From Paraphysomonas bandaiensis (Eukaryota; Chrysophyceae), in NCBI GenBank assembly GCA_965644295.1, contig CBFFRP010000017.1, positions 124,001 to 188,000 of the forward strand: a stretch of 64,000 nucleotides of DNA, read 5' to 3'. The notes under the pieces are model-generated. The model was not told the origin of the DNA and searched no databases. It saw only the letters and a list, made by a program, of their open reading frames with translations. Position 1 is the stretch's first letter. Every line of letters begins with the position of its first letter. The translations under genes and the position numbers were made by a program. Of the stretch, positions 10,046 to 20,221 are shown piece by piece.

Positions 10046-10390
10046 ATGGATGATATACCTTTTTCTTTTGTCGAGAAAGGAAAATCAAGGAGATACTTCA
10101 ACTTGTTGGAATATATTATATATAGAACAACGTTAATGAAGAAGTATTTTGAGGAGATTGACGAAGGGGTTGCTAATATCATAAAGGAAATGTTACCGAG
10201 CACATTTGGTATAGTTGTTCTGGAGAACACTATTTTGCTGCGTTTGCTGTTTTTGGGCAAAAAGGAGATGTTGTGCAACAACAAGACTTAGTAGTGTTGC
10301 TATGCTGTTAAGTCCAAGATGAAGATGAGGAATCCGACATTGATTTTACAGTAGAATCAATAGGAGATTATCTGTTTGATGAATCCTAAT
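10046..10390 (+). pseudogene. Decayed hAT transposase fragment
   Basis: The plus strand reads an open segment with KKYFEEIDEGVANIIKEMLP and STFGIVV. After a frame change it continues as GEHYFAAFAVFGQKGDVV and SIGDYLFDES. The pattern [basic helix]-LP-x-FGLVxDGW-x-HYVAxFAVF is characteristic of hAT transposases, so this is a frame-broken piece of one. It is not contiguous with the hAT relic at 1750-2300 or the element at 26622-27421. Confidence 0.55.
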
Positions 10391-11688
10391 AACAATGATG
10401 TACCTGCACACGAAGGTGAACTCAATGAAGAAAAAGATGACGAGGAAGAAGAGGCCACTCATTTACTTCAAGACAACCGAAAACGCAAAAAAGCACGCAT
10501 CAAACTGCCGACACGATATATCCCCCCCCCATTAGTGAATCCCGCAATCTGTGGAACGTGTTTGATGTGAGGGGTTTAGTTAGAATATCGGCCAGCATCT
10601 CGTTTGTAGGCATGTAATCAACAATAATAGAGTGCGATGCGACTTGTTCTCTTATGAAGTGATATCTGATGGCAATATGTTTTGTTCGTAGGTGGTGTAC
10701 GTACGGGGTTTAGGCATAGTTGAATTGCACCTTTGTTGTCACACCATATGGTTGTTGAGTATATGGCATGTGGAAGCCCAATTCCGAGAGTAGTGACCGT
10801 AGCCAAATAGCTTCTTGACATGCTGTTGATAGTGCCATGTACTCCGCTTCTGTAGAGGATAGAGCTACAGTGGTCTGGAGTCGTGATTGCCAGGAAATGA
10901 GACAATTTCCAATAAAGAAGCAAAACGCTGTGGTCGACCTGCGAGTTAAGTTGCAGCGTGCCCAATCACTGTCAGCGAATCCAGTTAAGGTAACAGACTT
11001 CCCGGAGTACTGTAGACCTTGATCGATGGTGCCTTTGAGGTACCTAAGTATGTTTAATGCGGCTTTGCATGTGTAGTTAGATTTGGGTTAGTACTGAAAC
11101 GAGCAAGGGTGTTTACAGCGTATGCAATATCAGGTCTAGTGCACACAGCAATATACATAAGTGAACCTATGAGCTCCTTCTTGTAAGGAAAATTTTGGAC
11201 AAATTCTTGATTTTCTTGGGATAGTTGTTTCTTTTCGACAATGTCTATATATGAAAATTTGTTGTCATGGGGTGACTACGTGGCTTGCAATCTTCCATGT
11301 TGAATCTGTGGAGTGTATAGGTTCCGTATGTATTGAGATTGATGTATAGTGTCGTAGTTCGATTCTGTATATTATCCTGTTTGACGAATATGCCGAGGTA
11401 GTAATCTAGGAGGCCGAGATCATGAATGTCGAATTTTTCAGCTAACGAATTCTTGATTTGGGTGATGTCAGTCCTATTTTAGCGGCGATGATGATGTCAT
11501 CGACGTAAACTGCCAGAATTATGAGTCGACAATCAATTAATTGATTTCTTGAAGATGCACGGGTCGGACACTAATCTGGTGAAACCACAGTCTAACAAAT
11601 AATTAGTACAACATTTTTATACCAATTTAACCCGGACTGTTTGAGTCCGTAGATGCTCTTTTTAGAAGTCTGAGGACTTTACCGCTTA
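10376..11688. pseudogene. Degenerate second-lineage Copia fragments (mostly minus strand)
   Basis: The minus strand from about 11670 down to 10600 shows broken Copia RT-RNase H text. Seen are SGLNWYK, LIILAVYVDDIIIAAK near 11560-11480, LGLPHAIYSTTIWCDNKGAI near 10790-10710, and many stops and frameshifts. A plus-strand scrap at 10376-10570 (RKRKKARIKLPTRY) is similar in inverted orientation to 12195-12228. The lineage differs from the two better-preserved Copia copies: GLKQSG-like text here versus YGLRSSPRSW there. Confidence 0.65.
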
Positions 11689-12196
11689 TCGTTGCATGAA
11701 GCATTTGTATAGCGCTACCAATGTTTGTGAGAGATTGTTTAGCAGGGCAAAGATTGTGTATGGCTGATTTTTGCAAGCGAATGACACCCCCAGACACATT
11801 GAAATAAATGTTGATGATTCTGCGTGAAAATTGGCATCTTTGGGATCGTTCAGAAAGTTATTCTAAACTCTAGCAATAGAATTTCATTGCCAATAATAGG
11901 AATCCTTGTTTAATTATTATTGTTGGATATCTGTCACCAATTATTTGCCAATTAACAAGGGTTAGGGTTAGGGTTAGAGTTATACTACGTTTCATGTATA
12001 CACTCTGGGTTTTAGAATAACTTTCTGAACTATAATCTCATCCCAAAGGTGCCGATTTTCACACAGAAACATCAACATTTATTTCAATGTGTGTAGGTGT
12101 CATTCGCTTGCAAATATCAGTCACAAACAATCTTTGCTCTGCTGAACAACATCTCACAAACATTGGTAGTACTATACAAATGCTTCATGCAACGAT
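11688..12196. repeat. Fold-back inverted repeat (arms 11688-11868 and 12009-12196)
   Basis: The left arm (181 bp, starting atcgttgcatgaagcatttg) and the reverse complement of the right arm (188 bp) align along their whole length at roughly 85% by eye, with small indels. The 140-bp loop (11869-12008) contains a telomere-like repeat. The left arm interrupts the Copia relic just before its RT GLNWY region. Confidence 0.85.
11957..11977 (+). repeat. Interstitial telomere-type repeat (TTAGGG)n
   Basis: About three and a half units read gggttagggttagggttag, then degenerate to agagttat. TTAGGG is the telomere repeat of most eukaryotes, including heterokonts. It lies in the loop of the fold-back structure. 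Confidence 0.85.
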
Positions 12197-13411
12197 ATCG
12201 TGTCGGCAGTTTGATGCGTGCGTTTTAGCGCTTTTGGTGATCGTCGTCATAATGATCGTCATTGTCAGTTATACTTTTAACTATTCCGTGTTGTGTGTGA
12301 TAGTTATGTTCTGCATTATTATTAAAACTTTTCTACATTACTGTGTTCATCACTTTGCATTTGAGGCGGCTTGTTGGGGTGTTTTAGCATCACCGGTGTG
12401 TAGAAATGTTAATGATAGTGTCTTCCTCTTCCATGTACACAGATGGTCTGAATAGGTAGTAATAATGTAGTGTTAAAGCTCTTCAGCAACTCTTAACTGC
12501 TTATTATTCTCTCTTACTCTCAAAACTCTGTCTAATAATACGTATCTTTCTACCTATATATTATATATAATATTCCGATATATAGATAATTCTAGAATTG
12601 GTTTGCCAGCCATAAATAGCTAGTTTTCTACTTCCAGAAATAATCTCTTAACATTTTGCTACTGTATCTACTTCTATATTACCCTACAGAATAATAACTA
12701 CGTACTACACGTATACTACCATAATACTGGTACGGGTTACCATAAACTTCCGTTACGTCCGTATGTACGGATAGTCCCAGTACAGTCCAACCCTATATCT
12801 AGTCTTAATACTTGTATCTCCTAATCTTATTATATATATAACCATCTTCTACCTCTTATCTCATCATGCTACTACCTCTATACTACTCCATATTTGCTCT
12901 TATACCATAACAGCCTCATAATCCGCCCCTTTCACTACACCCAAATTTGCTACACATTCTAATAATCACAACTTCCATCTAACTATTATTACTAAAAGCT
13001 TTAGTCTGTATTATTGTCAAATGTTAGTATAAAAATATTAATGAAGTACAAAGTATATGCTACAGTAGAGTGCAAACATATAGGAACTACGAAGGTAGGA
13101 AAACCTTGCTACTGTGATGTCCAAGAATTTTTGATGAAAACAGCACACGTGTATAATAATTTTACATGCAGATGTCAAGGGCGACATGGCAATTAATGTC
13201 CGCGAGGTCAACACTTAGGGCCACCCCATATACAAGGCCAAAACTCGACCTACAAGAAAAAATCTCGAGAAATGCAAAACTCGACTTTTGCGAAACTCGA
13301 CTTTTATTTTCTCACCATAATATTATATTATACAAGAATAAAAAGTACTAAAAATTGATCAGTCATATTGCATATATATTACTATATAGATAATCATAAT
13401 AAGCTACAACA
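12197..13411. other. AT-rich spacer without recognisable gene
   Basis: The only longer frame (12087-12455) overlaps the fold-back arm and looks like chance. At 13211-13312 there is a segment with repeated CTCGA words (ccaaaactcgacc, tctcgagaaa, aaactcgactttt). It is similar, in inverted orientation, to 20222-20318. Confidence 0.5.
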
Positions 13412-14770
13412 ATGACCACTGATATCGATCCACTTAAAGAGTTTGAATTAGAGAGAATGAGATCTACGATCTATTCGGAACAAAGGGTCTGAAACTTGGC
13501 ACGCAAGCGAATAAAAGGCTGAAAATATTGACTGAAAAGAAGGAGCTACCCGAGGCATGTGAGACCACCTTAGCCTAGAAGAAGGCAGATAATCTCGCTG
13601 CTTTCGTCATTAACACTATAACGAACTATTTTTAAGCAATTTCGATTTAACGTATGAGAAAGCGAGAACTTCCCGGTTTAATGTAAATTTAAATATAACC
13701 AAGGACCTTCTGAAAGGTATGGTACAGAACAGAGTATGGTCAAACTTTATGAGTATGTCTGAGAATGACATCAACACAATGGTGTCTATTTTAGAAGAAG
13801 AGAACCCTTATGACTTCGATACCCTTGTCAATGTGTATGTAATAGAACAATAGTTATTGATAATTTGGGAATACTTAAAAAGTTGCAAGTATTTATGAAG
13901 GTACTAGTTGGCTAGGAGCAACTGCTGTTTCGCTGCCTCTGACGTCACGTATTTTATTGATCTGCATCATGGATTAAGTGTACCTAAACGACTTAGACTT
14001 ATATTATGACCGATGACTGATAGAGAATTACTTGACAATATTGATGGTTTATTAGATGCATGGATAGATATTTTAAGCAAGTATACTAATAAGTGAATAA
14101 AAGGAGATGAAATAACTTGTTCCGAAAGTTTCCAAAATGCAGCAGATGAGATAATACAGCAGTGAATGTCTGTTATTAGCAATAGGCGTGTAAGAGTCAG
14201 AACTAGTGAAGCAAAACTGAGATAATACAAAGAAACGAAAAATTCCAAGATTTTATTGACGTTAAATTAGAAATGCTTAAATATATTATACATTGACATA
14301 CATGTATATTATTGGACATTGATTCACAGTGCACTAATGGCCTGAAAGGATTGCCTAGCCCCCTGGTCAAGAAATTAATCGAGAGCCTGTCCCTGACTGA
14401 AGCGAATTAGGAGATAGCACGTTAGGATTCTGAGACCATCAGGGGTGGGTATATTTACAGGGCTGTGGAGGCATGGAAGAAATATTGACACATTGGTCCC
14501 TCTGTGACACGCTTCCCTCGTGAAGTATCCACAAAAAGCCGTTATGAAGTGGAATGTACAGAATTGAAGATGTCTTCCCGTCCATAGATGCAGTGACCTC
14601 ACTCCATGGAAGTCGTCTGAGCTCGCTAAAAAGGTCTTATATCTCTGGCTGAGCAAGACCAATTATTCGATATCTACGGCAGCATATTCGCTTCAACAAC
14701 ATCACTTTAAGCCATCTTCTGCGAATACAATGTGCCCGGTGCTGAATCAAATCACAATAATATGTTAAAT
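13412..14770 (+). pseudogene. Unidentified decayed gene, probably mobile-element derived
   Basis: The plus strand has protein-like text broken by many stops and frame changes: TTDIDPLKEFELERMRSTIY at the start, then NITKDLLKGMVQNRVWSNFM, MTDRELLDNIDGLLDAWIDI, and near the end KGLPSPLVKKLIESLSL and HHFKPSSANTMCPVLNQI. These pieces keep one overall direction and read as one decayed coding unit of about 1.3 kb. I do not recognise the family. The full Copia element is inserted a few bases beyond its end. Confidence 0.4.
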
Positions 14771-14772
14771 TG

Positions 14773-14777
14773 TTGTT
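14773..14777. repeat. Target-site duplication TTGTT (left)
   Basis: The 5-bp word ttgtt immediately left of the LTR matches 20144-20148 on the other side, as expected for Copia integration. Confidence 0.85.
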
Positions 14778-15097
14778 TGTTAGAAATAGACATTTTTAGT
14801 AATAAGACCTTTGTTAACACTTATATGGAATATTATATAATTATAAGAGATACCATACTTCATTCATTGACGTTCACCAACTCTTTCTATCTCTACTACA
14901 CCAACCATTTCTAGTACGATCTTACATCGTCACTATCTTGTACAGTCAGTATATTTCAGTTTTATCACTACAATGGCTATCATATTATTGGTTCTCATAC
15001 TACAGCTAGCTACTACTGTATTCTTTGAGTAACGGATATAATTCTAATATCTTGGAAACTACAGCTTTTAATTGCTCACAAACAGCAAAACTCAACA
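14778..15097 (-). repeat. 3' LTR of full-length Copia (320 bp)
   Basis: On the plus strand it runs from tgttagaaatagac to aactcaaca. Its first 150 or so bases are essentially identical to the other LTR. The centre (tcgtcactatcttgtac... to ...attgctcac) is missing from the 5' LTR. Confidence 0.93.
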
Positions 15098-15224
15098 CTC
15101 CCTCTCAATTCAAAGCTGTAACACATGGCATAACTGACGGATACGCAACCACCGAAACCGTATAGGACAAACCGGTGGACGTATGGCTCCGACGTTTCAG
15201 CTAGCCTCTCCGTAGACAACACGT

Positions 15225-17483
15225 TTATGAGCCTCTGTTTCGTTTGTATGAATTCTCTCTGATGACATCCACAGAAGACTTCTGATCTTCTCCTAGACAT
15301 CTCTTTCTATGCTTCTCGTATATAACGCCACACAAAGATTTCGTAAATATGTCTGCAGTCTGGTTATCAGTTCCAACGTGATACAATATCGCAGTGTTAA
15401 AACGTCCTTCTGGATCTACATGTTCACGCACCCAGTGGTATTTGATTTCAATGTGTTTTGATCTTTTGTGGAACACTGGATTTAATGCTAGATCACGAGC
15501 ACTCTGGCTATCTAAAAAAAATGGAGTGGGTTCGTACAGTCGAAGTCCCAATTCGGCCAACACCCCCCGAAGCCACACCAGTTCTTGCATGCCAGCGTAC
15601 ATAGCTTGGTACTCACTCTGCTGCATTGAAGACGTAGACACAGTAACTTGTAAGATTGATTGCCAGGTGAGTGGTCCACCTGCTGCAAACACAATGTATC
15701 CAGTTGTCGACCTTCGTGACACAGTATCGCCTGCCCAGTCAGCGTCTGTGAAAATATGCATGTCAAAGCTCTTACCACTGAACCGAATACCTTTCCGCAC
15801 AGTACCCCTGATGTATTGTAACAAATAAGTCATCAACTTGCATGTAGCCTTTGTTGGTTTCGAAGCATATCGTGACAATAGGCCAACAGCATACGCAATA
15901 TCTGGACGCGTATTCATTGATAGATATAGCATGGCACCTAGTAAGCTACGATAGGGATAATTGTCGACTCCCTCTTCCTCCTGAGATGAGTTCTCACTAT
16001 CAGTGCAATTAATCCTGTCCATGGCATCTACAGGTAGTGGGGATTTGCGAACTTTGTTTGAAGGTCCAAGGAATGCTGCATATTTGGTGAGAATTTTTTC
16101 AGCGTATGTCGATTGGTCAAGTTGAATATAATTCTTGGTCCTTGTAACTCGAACGTTGAGAAAATGCTCTAATTCTCCCATGTCTGACATGTCAAATCTT
16201 TCACAAAACCGTTTCTTGATTTCTGTCAAAATAGTCAGATCCGCACAAGCGATTACTATATCATCAACGTATATGGTTAAGTACACACGATGACCTTTGT
16301 ACATCATATAATATAGACATGGTTCTAAAATGCAGGGTTTGAATCCCAAAGACTTTATAAATCCATGTATGGTCTTCCACCATGAACGTGGAGAACTCCG
16401 AAGGCCATATAGTGAGCGATATAGTTTGAAACAGTGTCCTGGTGGCAACTGAAAATCGGGAGGAGGGTCCATGTACACGTCTCCTTCGATTTTAGCATAA
16501 CAGAATGCATTCGACACGTCAAGTTGATGGATGTGCATACTAAACATGAAAGCAAGGGCAATGATTAGTCTAACCGTAATCGATTTCACCACAGGAGCAA
16601 ATGTATTTTCGACGTCTATACCTGTCCTTTGACCATATCCCAGAGCGACCAGACGAGCTTTATGCTTTTTTATTGATCCATCTTTATTGTATTTTCGTTT
16701 GAACACATATCTGGACTTTAGAGGTCTAACACCAGGTGGCGTCTCAACGACATTAAACACTTCCCGCTTGAATAATGCATTCCGTTCTAATCGTCTAGCT
16801 TCCTTCCAATTTGAAGCTTCAGGACATGTCAATGACTCTTCATACGTCTCAGGCTCTCTATAAGTAGACGAGTTAGACATAAGTGCGCAATCACTCTCAT
16901 CACACAAGTTAACAATCTCCTCGTCATGGAGAAGGTTTACCTCACCCAGGGTGGACACATTAGTCAACACCCTTCGGATTCGCGTACGTTTACCACTGGT
17001 CTCCCTTGACTCAGCATGTACAGTACCACTATTCTCACTTGGCACACAAGAAGGTACATTCTCAAAGACACGATTCGCGCTGACCCCACTCGGTACAGCA
17101 CCCGCACTACTCTCCGGCAAAGTACGAAGGGACATTCTCTTCCCTGGAATCTCATCCGCCGTAGACTTATTGGGCGTGTCACCCGAAGCCGGCGTAGATG
17201 ACGATCCACCTCTCTTGTCGTCACAAGAACGAGGTTTTGAGTACAGCCTGCGGTTATAGTCACCAGTCAACTCGGCAATATCACGTACGTGAATAGGGAC
17301 TTTTTCTTCTATCTGCTCTTTCCCAGCAGTTACTAGCGCCCTAAACGCCACAATTAGTCCTTTTCGCACCACAACTCTCGTAGTCTTGAAGAGAAACCCG
17401 TCGTCCACATGATACGAACCAATCAGATGTTTAAACTCTTCAACTGATCGATCTAATGGGTCAGTTTTGACTATAAGGCCTCT
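15225..17483 (-). CDS. Copia ORF2: reverse transcriptase - RNase H
   Basis: The open frame on the element strand runs from 17483, just after a stop, to 15225; the first ATG-like context is weak (GTG at 17408). The N-terminal part is a Ser/Pro-rich spacer, followed by RVT_2 motifs KKHKARLVALGYGQ, HQLDVSNAFCYAKIEGDVYM, YRSLYGLRSSPRSWWKTI and the catalytic LTIYVDDIVIA. RNase H motifs FTDADWAGD, SMQQSEYQ, FFLDSQSARDLALNPVF and KHIEIKYHWVREHV follow. It overlaps the upstream ORF by 13 nt (17471-17483) in the -1 frame, so expression would need ribosomal frameshifting, re-initiation or a repaired mutation. It looks intact otherwise. Confidence 0.9.
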   Translation of the reverse strand, partial: RGLIVKTDPLDRSVEEFKHLIGSYHVDDGFLFKTTRVVVRKGLIVAFRALVTAGKEQIEEKVPIHVRDIAELTGDYNRRLYSKPRSCDDKRGGSSSTPASGDTPNKSTADEIPGKRMSLRTLPESSAGAVPSGVSANRVFENVPSCVPSENSGTVHAESRETSGKRTRIRRVLTNVSTLGEVNLLHDEEIVNLCDESDCALMSNSSTYREPETYEESLTCPEASNWKEARRLERNALFKREVFNVVETPPGVRPLKSRYVFKRKYNKDGSIKKHKARLVALGYGQRTGIDVENTFAPVVKSITVRLIIALAFMFSMHIHQLDVSNAFCYAKIEGDVYMDPPPDFQLPPGHCFKLYRSLYGLRSSPRSWWKTIHGFIKSLGFKPCILEPCLYYMMYKGHRVYLTIYVDDIVIACADLTILTEIKKRFCERFDMSDMGELEHFLNVRVTRTKNYIQLDQSTYAEKILTKYAAFLGPSNKVRKSPLPVDAMDRINCTDSENSSQEEEGVDNYPYRSLLGAMLYLSMNTRPDIAYAVGLLSRYASKPTKATCKLMTYLLQYIRGTVRKGIRFSGKSFDMHIFTDADWAGDTVSRRSTTGYIVFAAGGPLTWQSILQVTVSTSSMQQSEYQAMYAGMQELVWLRGVLAELGLRLYEPTPFFLDSQSARDLALNPVFHKRSKHIEIKYHWVREHVDPEGRFNTAILYHVGTDNQTADIFTKSLCGVIYEKHRKRCLGEDQKSSVDVIRENSYKRNRGS

Positions 17484-19978
17484 TCAAGCTCTGCATAGTA
17501 CTCCTTATCTCTTGGAGGTATACTTTCATCATACAGAACATGTACTGATACGACTTCTTTGTCACCAAGCCACACACGGGATCCCTTTTTCGTATTGGAT
17601 AGACCTATGAAATACCCAGTCTGCGACTTCTCCTGCCAGTCCTTTCGACGATCACCTTTGGGAATAAGCACATAAGCCTTGCACCCCCAGCGTCGAAATC
17701 TCGATAAGTCAGGGACTGAACCTCCTGGGACGCATTCCATTGGAGACATCCAACCTCGATATGTACGTGTAGGCATTCGTCGAACTATCATGCATGCATA
17801 TACATAAGCATCCCACCAAAAAATTACGGGTAATCCTGAGTCCATTAACAGAGCCAGAGTCATTTCTCCCAATGTTCGATTCCTACGCTCAGATACACCA
17901 TTCATCTCAGGGCTGTCTGTGGAGCTCCAAGTGATGCTAGTTCCAAACTTGCTCATTAAGTATTGCTGAATGGACTTGTCGATCAACTCAGCCCCCCCAT
18001 CCGAATGGTACTGTATCAACCGGTGTGAACCGGGATATGTAGGGAGTTTACGCTCAACCCAGTCCTTCACGCAACTCAACACCTCATTCGCAGACCGTGT
18101 CTCCAACGGATATTCCCAAAACTCCTTGGTGGCTATATCTGATAATGTCAGAACATATTTGTATCCTTGTCTGGATGGGCAATTGAAATATACAGCAATG
18201 TCCACAGAAACCTTCTCAAGGAACTCTGTAGCTTGCAGTTCGTCATCTCTCTTTGCGGTGAATGATTTCCTTGTCATCTTTGATTTTGCGCAAGCTTTAC
18301 AAATACCTTTCATTTTTCGTAAACTCTTCTTGCTGAGATGTCGTCGGGTTAATCCGCTCCCGGTAAAAAGTCTGTGTTTAAACGCTTCAATCAGCTTATG
18401 TTTGCTGACGTGTCCACAGCGCTTGTGTAACATCTCTAACGGATCTTCATGCACCTTGTCGGACAAATATACTTCCTCCAGCATTGTCAAATTTGGAAGA
18501 TCAAGTATTTCCTGTAAATTTACATAAGGCATTCCGTTGCTTGAGTAGGTTGCCTCCAATACAGTCTCCCCAGTATCAAGTCGCACAACAGTGGGCTTGT
18601 TCAACAACTGCAATCCATACCCGTGAGAACGGAGTATTCCTCCAGAGCAGATATTCTTGACTGATCCAGGGCAGATCTTGATGTCAGTCCAATCGCCAAA
18701 GCCTCCAGTTTCCTCATAGTGTAAACTGGATCCAGCTCTGGTTGTCTGTATATTTCCATCCTCCTTCTTGACCGTATGAAGGAAATTTCTGTCCTTAACA
18801 ATGAACAGTTTATTAGAGGCACAGCTGTCTAAATACACGGGTTCATCGGAAGTGTGTAGCACCTCTTCAGAGACACATGAATCATCATGCGGTTCCTCAT
18901 ACATAATCATGTTCACAGAGTCCGAATCTTCCTCTTGCTCCTCTCTCCGCAAAAAACGATTCCAATCTGTGCGTTTTGCAGGCTTTTCGTCCAAAAATGG
19001 CCGGTTTTTGTCTCCTTGGGCAGAGTCACTACGTACTTGAGCACGAAATTTGCACTTATACGCACGATGTCTGGTGTCTCCACATACATAGCAGCCATCT
19101 GATTTTTTCTTCTCGTTGTTGTCTCTGCGACTCTCAGATCGATTCCTAGCGCCACGACTCTTTCCCTGCCTTCTTAATTTCGCGATCTTAAGGTCTCTCT
19201 TCTTCTTCCAGCACGATTTCTGTGAGTGACCCCGTTTGCCACATTTGGGATAGCTGCACACCTCATTTTCATCAGCAGTGGAATTCATGTTTACTTCGTC
19301 GGTGCCTTTTTTCGGGACACCTTTTGCCTGATCGTATCTCCTGCATATGGTGATCATATCAATAAAGGTTATGTCACCTTGTAGGTAGAGATTGGTGTAC
19401 AATTGCTCCAAATCGCTTCGTGTTTCGAGGGCAGTCTGTAACTTCGTTTTTTTAGCGATGTCAGTGGGTGGTTCCCCCAACTCGGACATTTTTTGACAGA
19501 TGCCGTTTAGTCGATCGATTGCTGCGCACACGAGTTCCCCCGGTAGAATTTTGAATCCTGCAAACTTCTTATTCAATTCAACTAATTCATATTGGATTTC
19601 CCCTCGAAACCGAACAATTAACCTAGAGATGAGTTCACTCGCTAACTGCTCTTTATCAGGATGGTCCTGCGGGAGCATATCCTTTTCCCGGAAGTACTGA
19701 TCCACGATCTCAAGGGCTTCAGCGACTGGTTGAACAGCTTCAAATATCGAACTGATGCACGTGTCTTTCCTCTCCAGCCACTTGTCCAGATCCTCCTTGT
19801 ACTTATTTCGGACTGTCACTGGCGCATTATTTGCTGGTCTTACTGGACGGTCCTCTAGACCCAGATGGTTCCTGTTCTTCCTCATCAACCACACTTTCAG
19901 ATTCTTTGACCAATTCACTACACCGAACTGATCAAATTTAGGAAGAAGTTTCCACTCCGAACTACCATCCGCTACCAT
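17471..19978 (-). CDS. Copia ORF1: Gag - protease - integrase
   Basis: The best start is the ATG at 19978-19976 (MVADGSSEW), whose first base is the last base of the 5' LTR; the frame also extends 14 codons into the LTR. Order: UBN2-type Gag region, two zinc knuckles (CSYPKCGKRGHSQKSC, with an unusual CX4C opening, and the standard CYVCGDTRHRAYKC), an aspartic protease core YLDSCAS, the GAG-pre-integrase HH-CC zinc motif (LHKRCGHVSKHKL...CKAC), and the integrase core. Integrase residues visible are D in SVDIAVYF, D in HSDGGAEL and E in SPEMNGVSERRNRTL. The stop is at 17471-17473. The protease reads DSCAS where the family usually has DSGA; activity is uncertain. Confidence 0.9.
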   Translation of the reverse strand: MVADGSSEWKLLPKFDQFGVVNWSKNLKVWLMRKNRNHLGLEDRPVRPANNAPVTVRNKYKEDLDKWLERKDTCISSIFEAVQPVAEALEIVDQYFREKDMLPQDHPDKEQLASELISRLIVRFRGEIQYELVELNKKFAGFKILPGELVCAAIDRLNGICQKMSELGEPPTDIAKKTKLQTALETRSDLEQLYTNLYLQGDITFIDMITICRRYDQAKGVPKKGTDEVNMNSTADENEVCSYPKCGKRGHSQKSCWKKKRDLKIAKLRRQGKSRGARNRSESRRDNNEKKKSDGCYVCGDTRHRAYKCKFRAQVRSDSAQGDKNRPFLDEKPAKRTDWNRFLRREEQEEDSDSVNMIMYEEPHDDSCVSEEVLHTSDEPVYLDSCASNKLFIVKDRNFLHTVKKEDGNIQTTRAGSSLHYEETGGFGDWTDIKICPGSVKNICSGGILRSHGYGLQLLNKPTVVRLDTGETVLEATYSSNGMPYVNLQEILDLPNLTMLEEVYLSDKVHEDPLEMLHKRCGHVSKHKLIEAFKHRLFTGSGLTRRHLSKKSLRKMKGICKACAKSKMTRKSFTAKRDDELQATEFLEKVSVDIAVYFNCPSRQGYKYVLTLSDIATKEFWEYPLETRSANEVLSCVKDWVERKLPTYPGSHRLIQYHSDGGAELIDKSIQQYLMSKFGTSITWSSTDSPEMNGVSERRNRTLGEMTLALLMDSGLPVIFWWDAYVYACMIVRRMPTRTYRGWMSPMECVPGGSVPDLSRFRRWGCKAYVLIPKGDRRKDWQEKSQTGYFIGLSNTKKGSRVWLGDKEVVSVHVLYDESIPPRDKEYYAELEEAL
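19962..19977 (-). promoter_or_regulatory. Primer-binding site of the Copia element
   Basis: Directly inside the 5' LTR the element strand reads TGGTAGCGGATGGTAG. TGGTA at this position is the usual complement to a tRNA CCA end. It resembles the complement of initiator tRNA-Met with a short gap, but the exact tRNA cannot be settled here. The site lies inside the predicted gag coding frame. Confidence 0.7.
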
Positions 19979-20143
19979 GTTAGAAATAGACATTTTTAGT
20001 AATAAGACCTTTGTTAACACTTATATGGAATATTATATAATTATAAGAGATACCATACTTCATTCATTGACGTTCACCAACTCTTTCTATCTCTACTACA
20101 CCAACCATTTCTAGTACGATCTTACAAACAGCAAAACTCAACA
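19978..20143 (-). repeat. 5' LTR of full-length Copia (166 bp, internally deleted)
   Basis: Matches both ends of the 320-bp 3' LTR but lacks 154 bp. The joint is cgatcttaca/aacagc, with the word aca present at both sides of the missing segment in the full LTR, suggesting microhomology deletion or slipped reverse transcription. Confidence 0.9.
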
Positions 20144-20148
20144 TTGTT
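20144..20148. repeat. Target-site duplication TTGTT (right)
   Basis: Matches 14773-14777. Confidence 0.85.
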
Positions 20149-20221
20149 TACATACATCATTCGGTCGAATGTAGGTGAATATCGCCAAAGTCGATAAAAA
20201 AGTCGGTAACCTCATTTTCTT

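Larger units (their letters stand above)
14778..20143 (-). mobile_element. Full-length Copia (Ty1-type) LTR retrotransposon
   Basis: A minus-strand element of 5366 bp with LTRs at both ends, both bounded by TG...CA (TGTTGAG...CTAACA on the element strand), and a 5-bp TTGTT duplication. Order on the element strand: 5' LTR (20143-19978), primer-binding site (19977-19962), gag-protease-integrase ORF, RT-RNase H ORF in the -1 frame, polypurine tract gaattgagagggag (15111-15098), 3' LTR (15097-14778). Its 5' LTR carries a 154-bp internal deletion relative to the 3' LTR. It sits in the spacer of the inverted repeat. Confidence 0.95.

Noticed and set aside
12087-12455. 122-aa hydrophobic frame
   Set aside because: Half of it lies in the fold-back arm and the hydrophobic run comes from an AT-rich tract; no start context or homologue.
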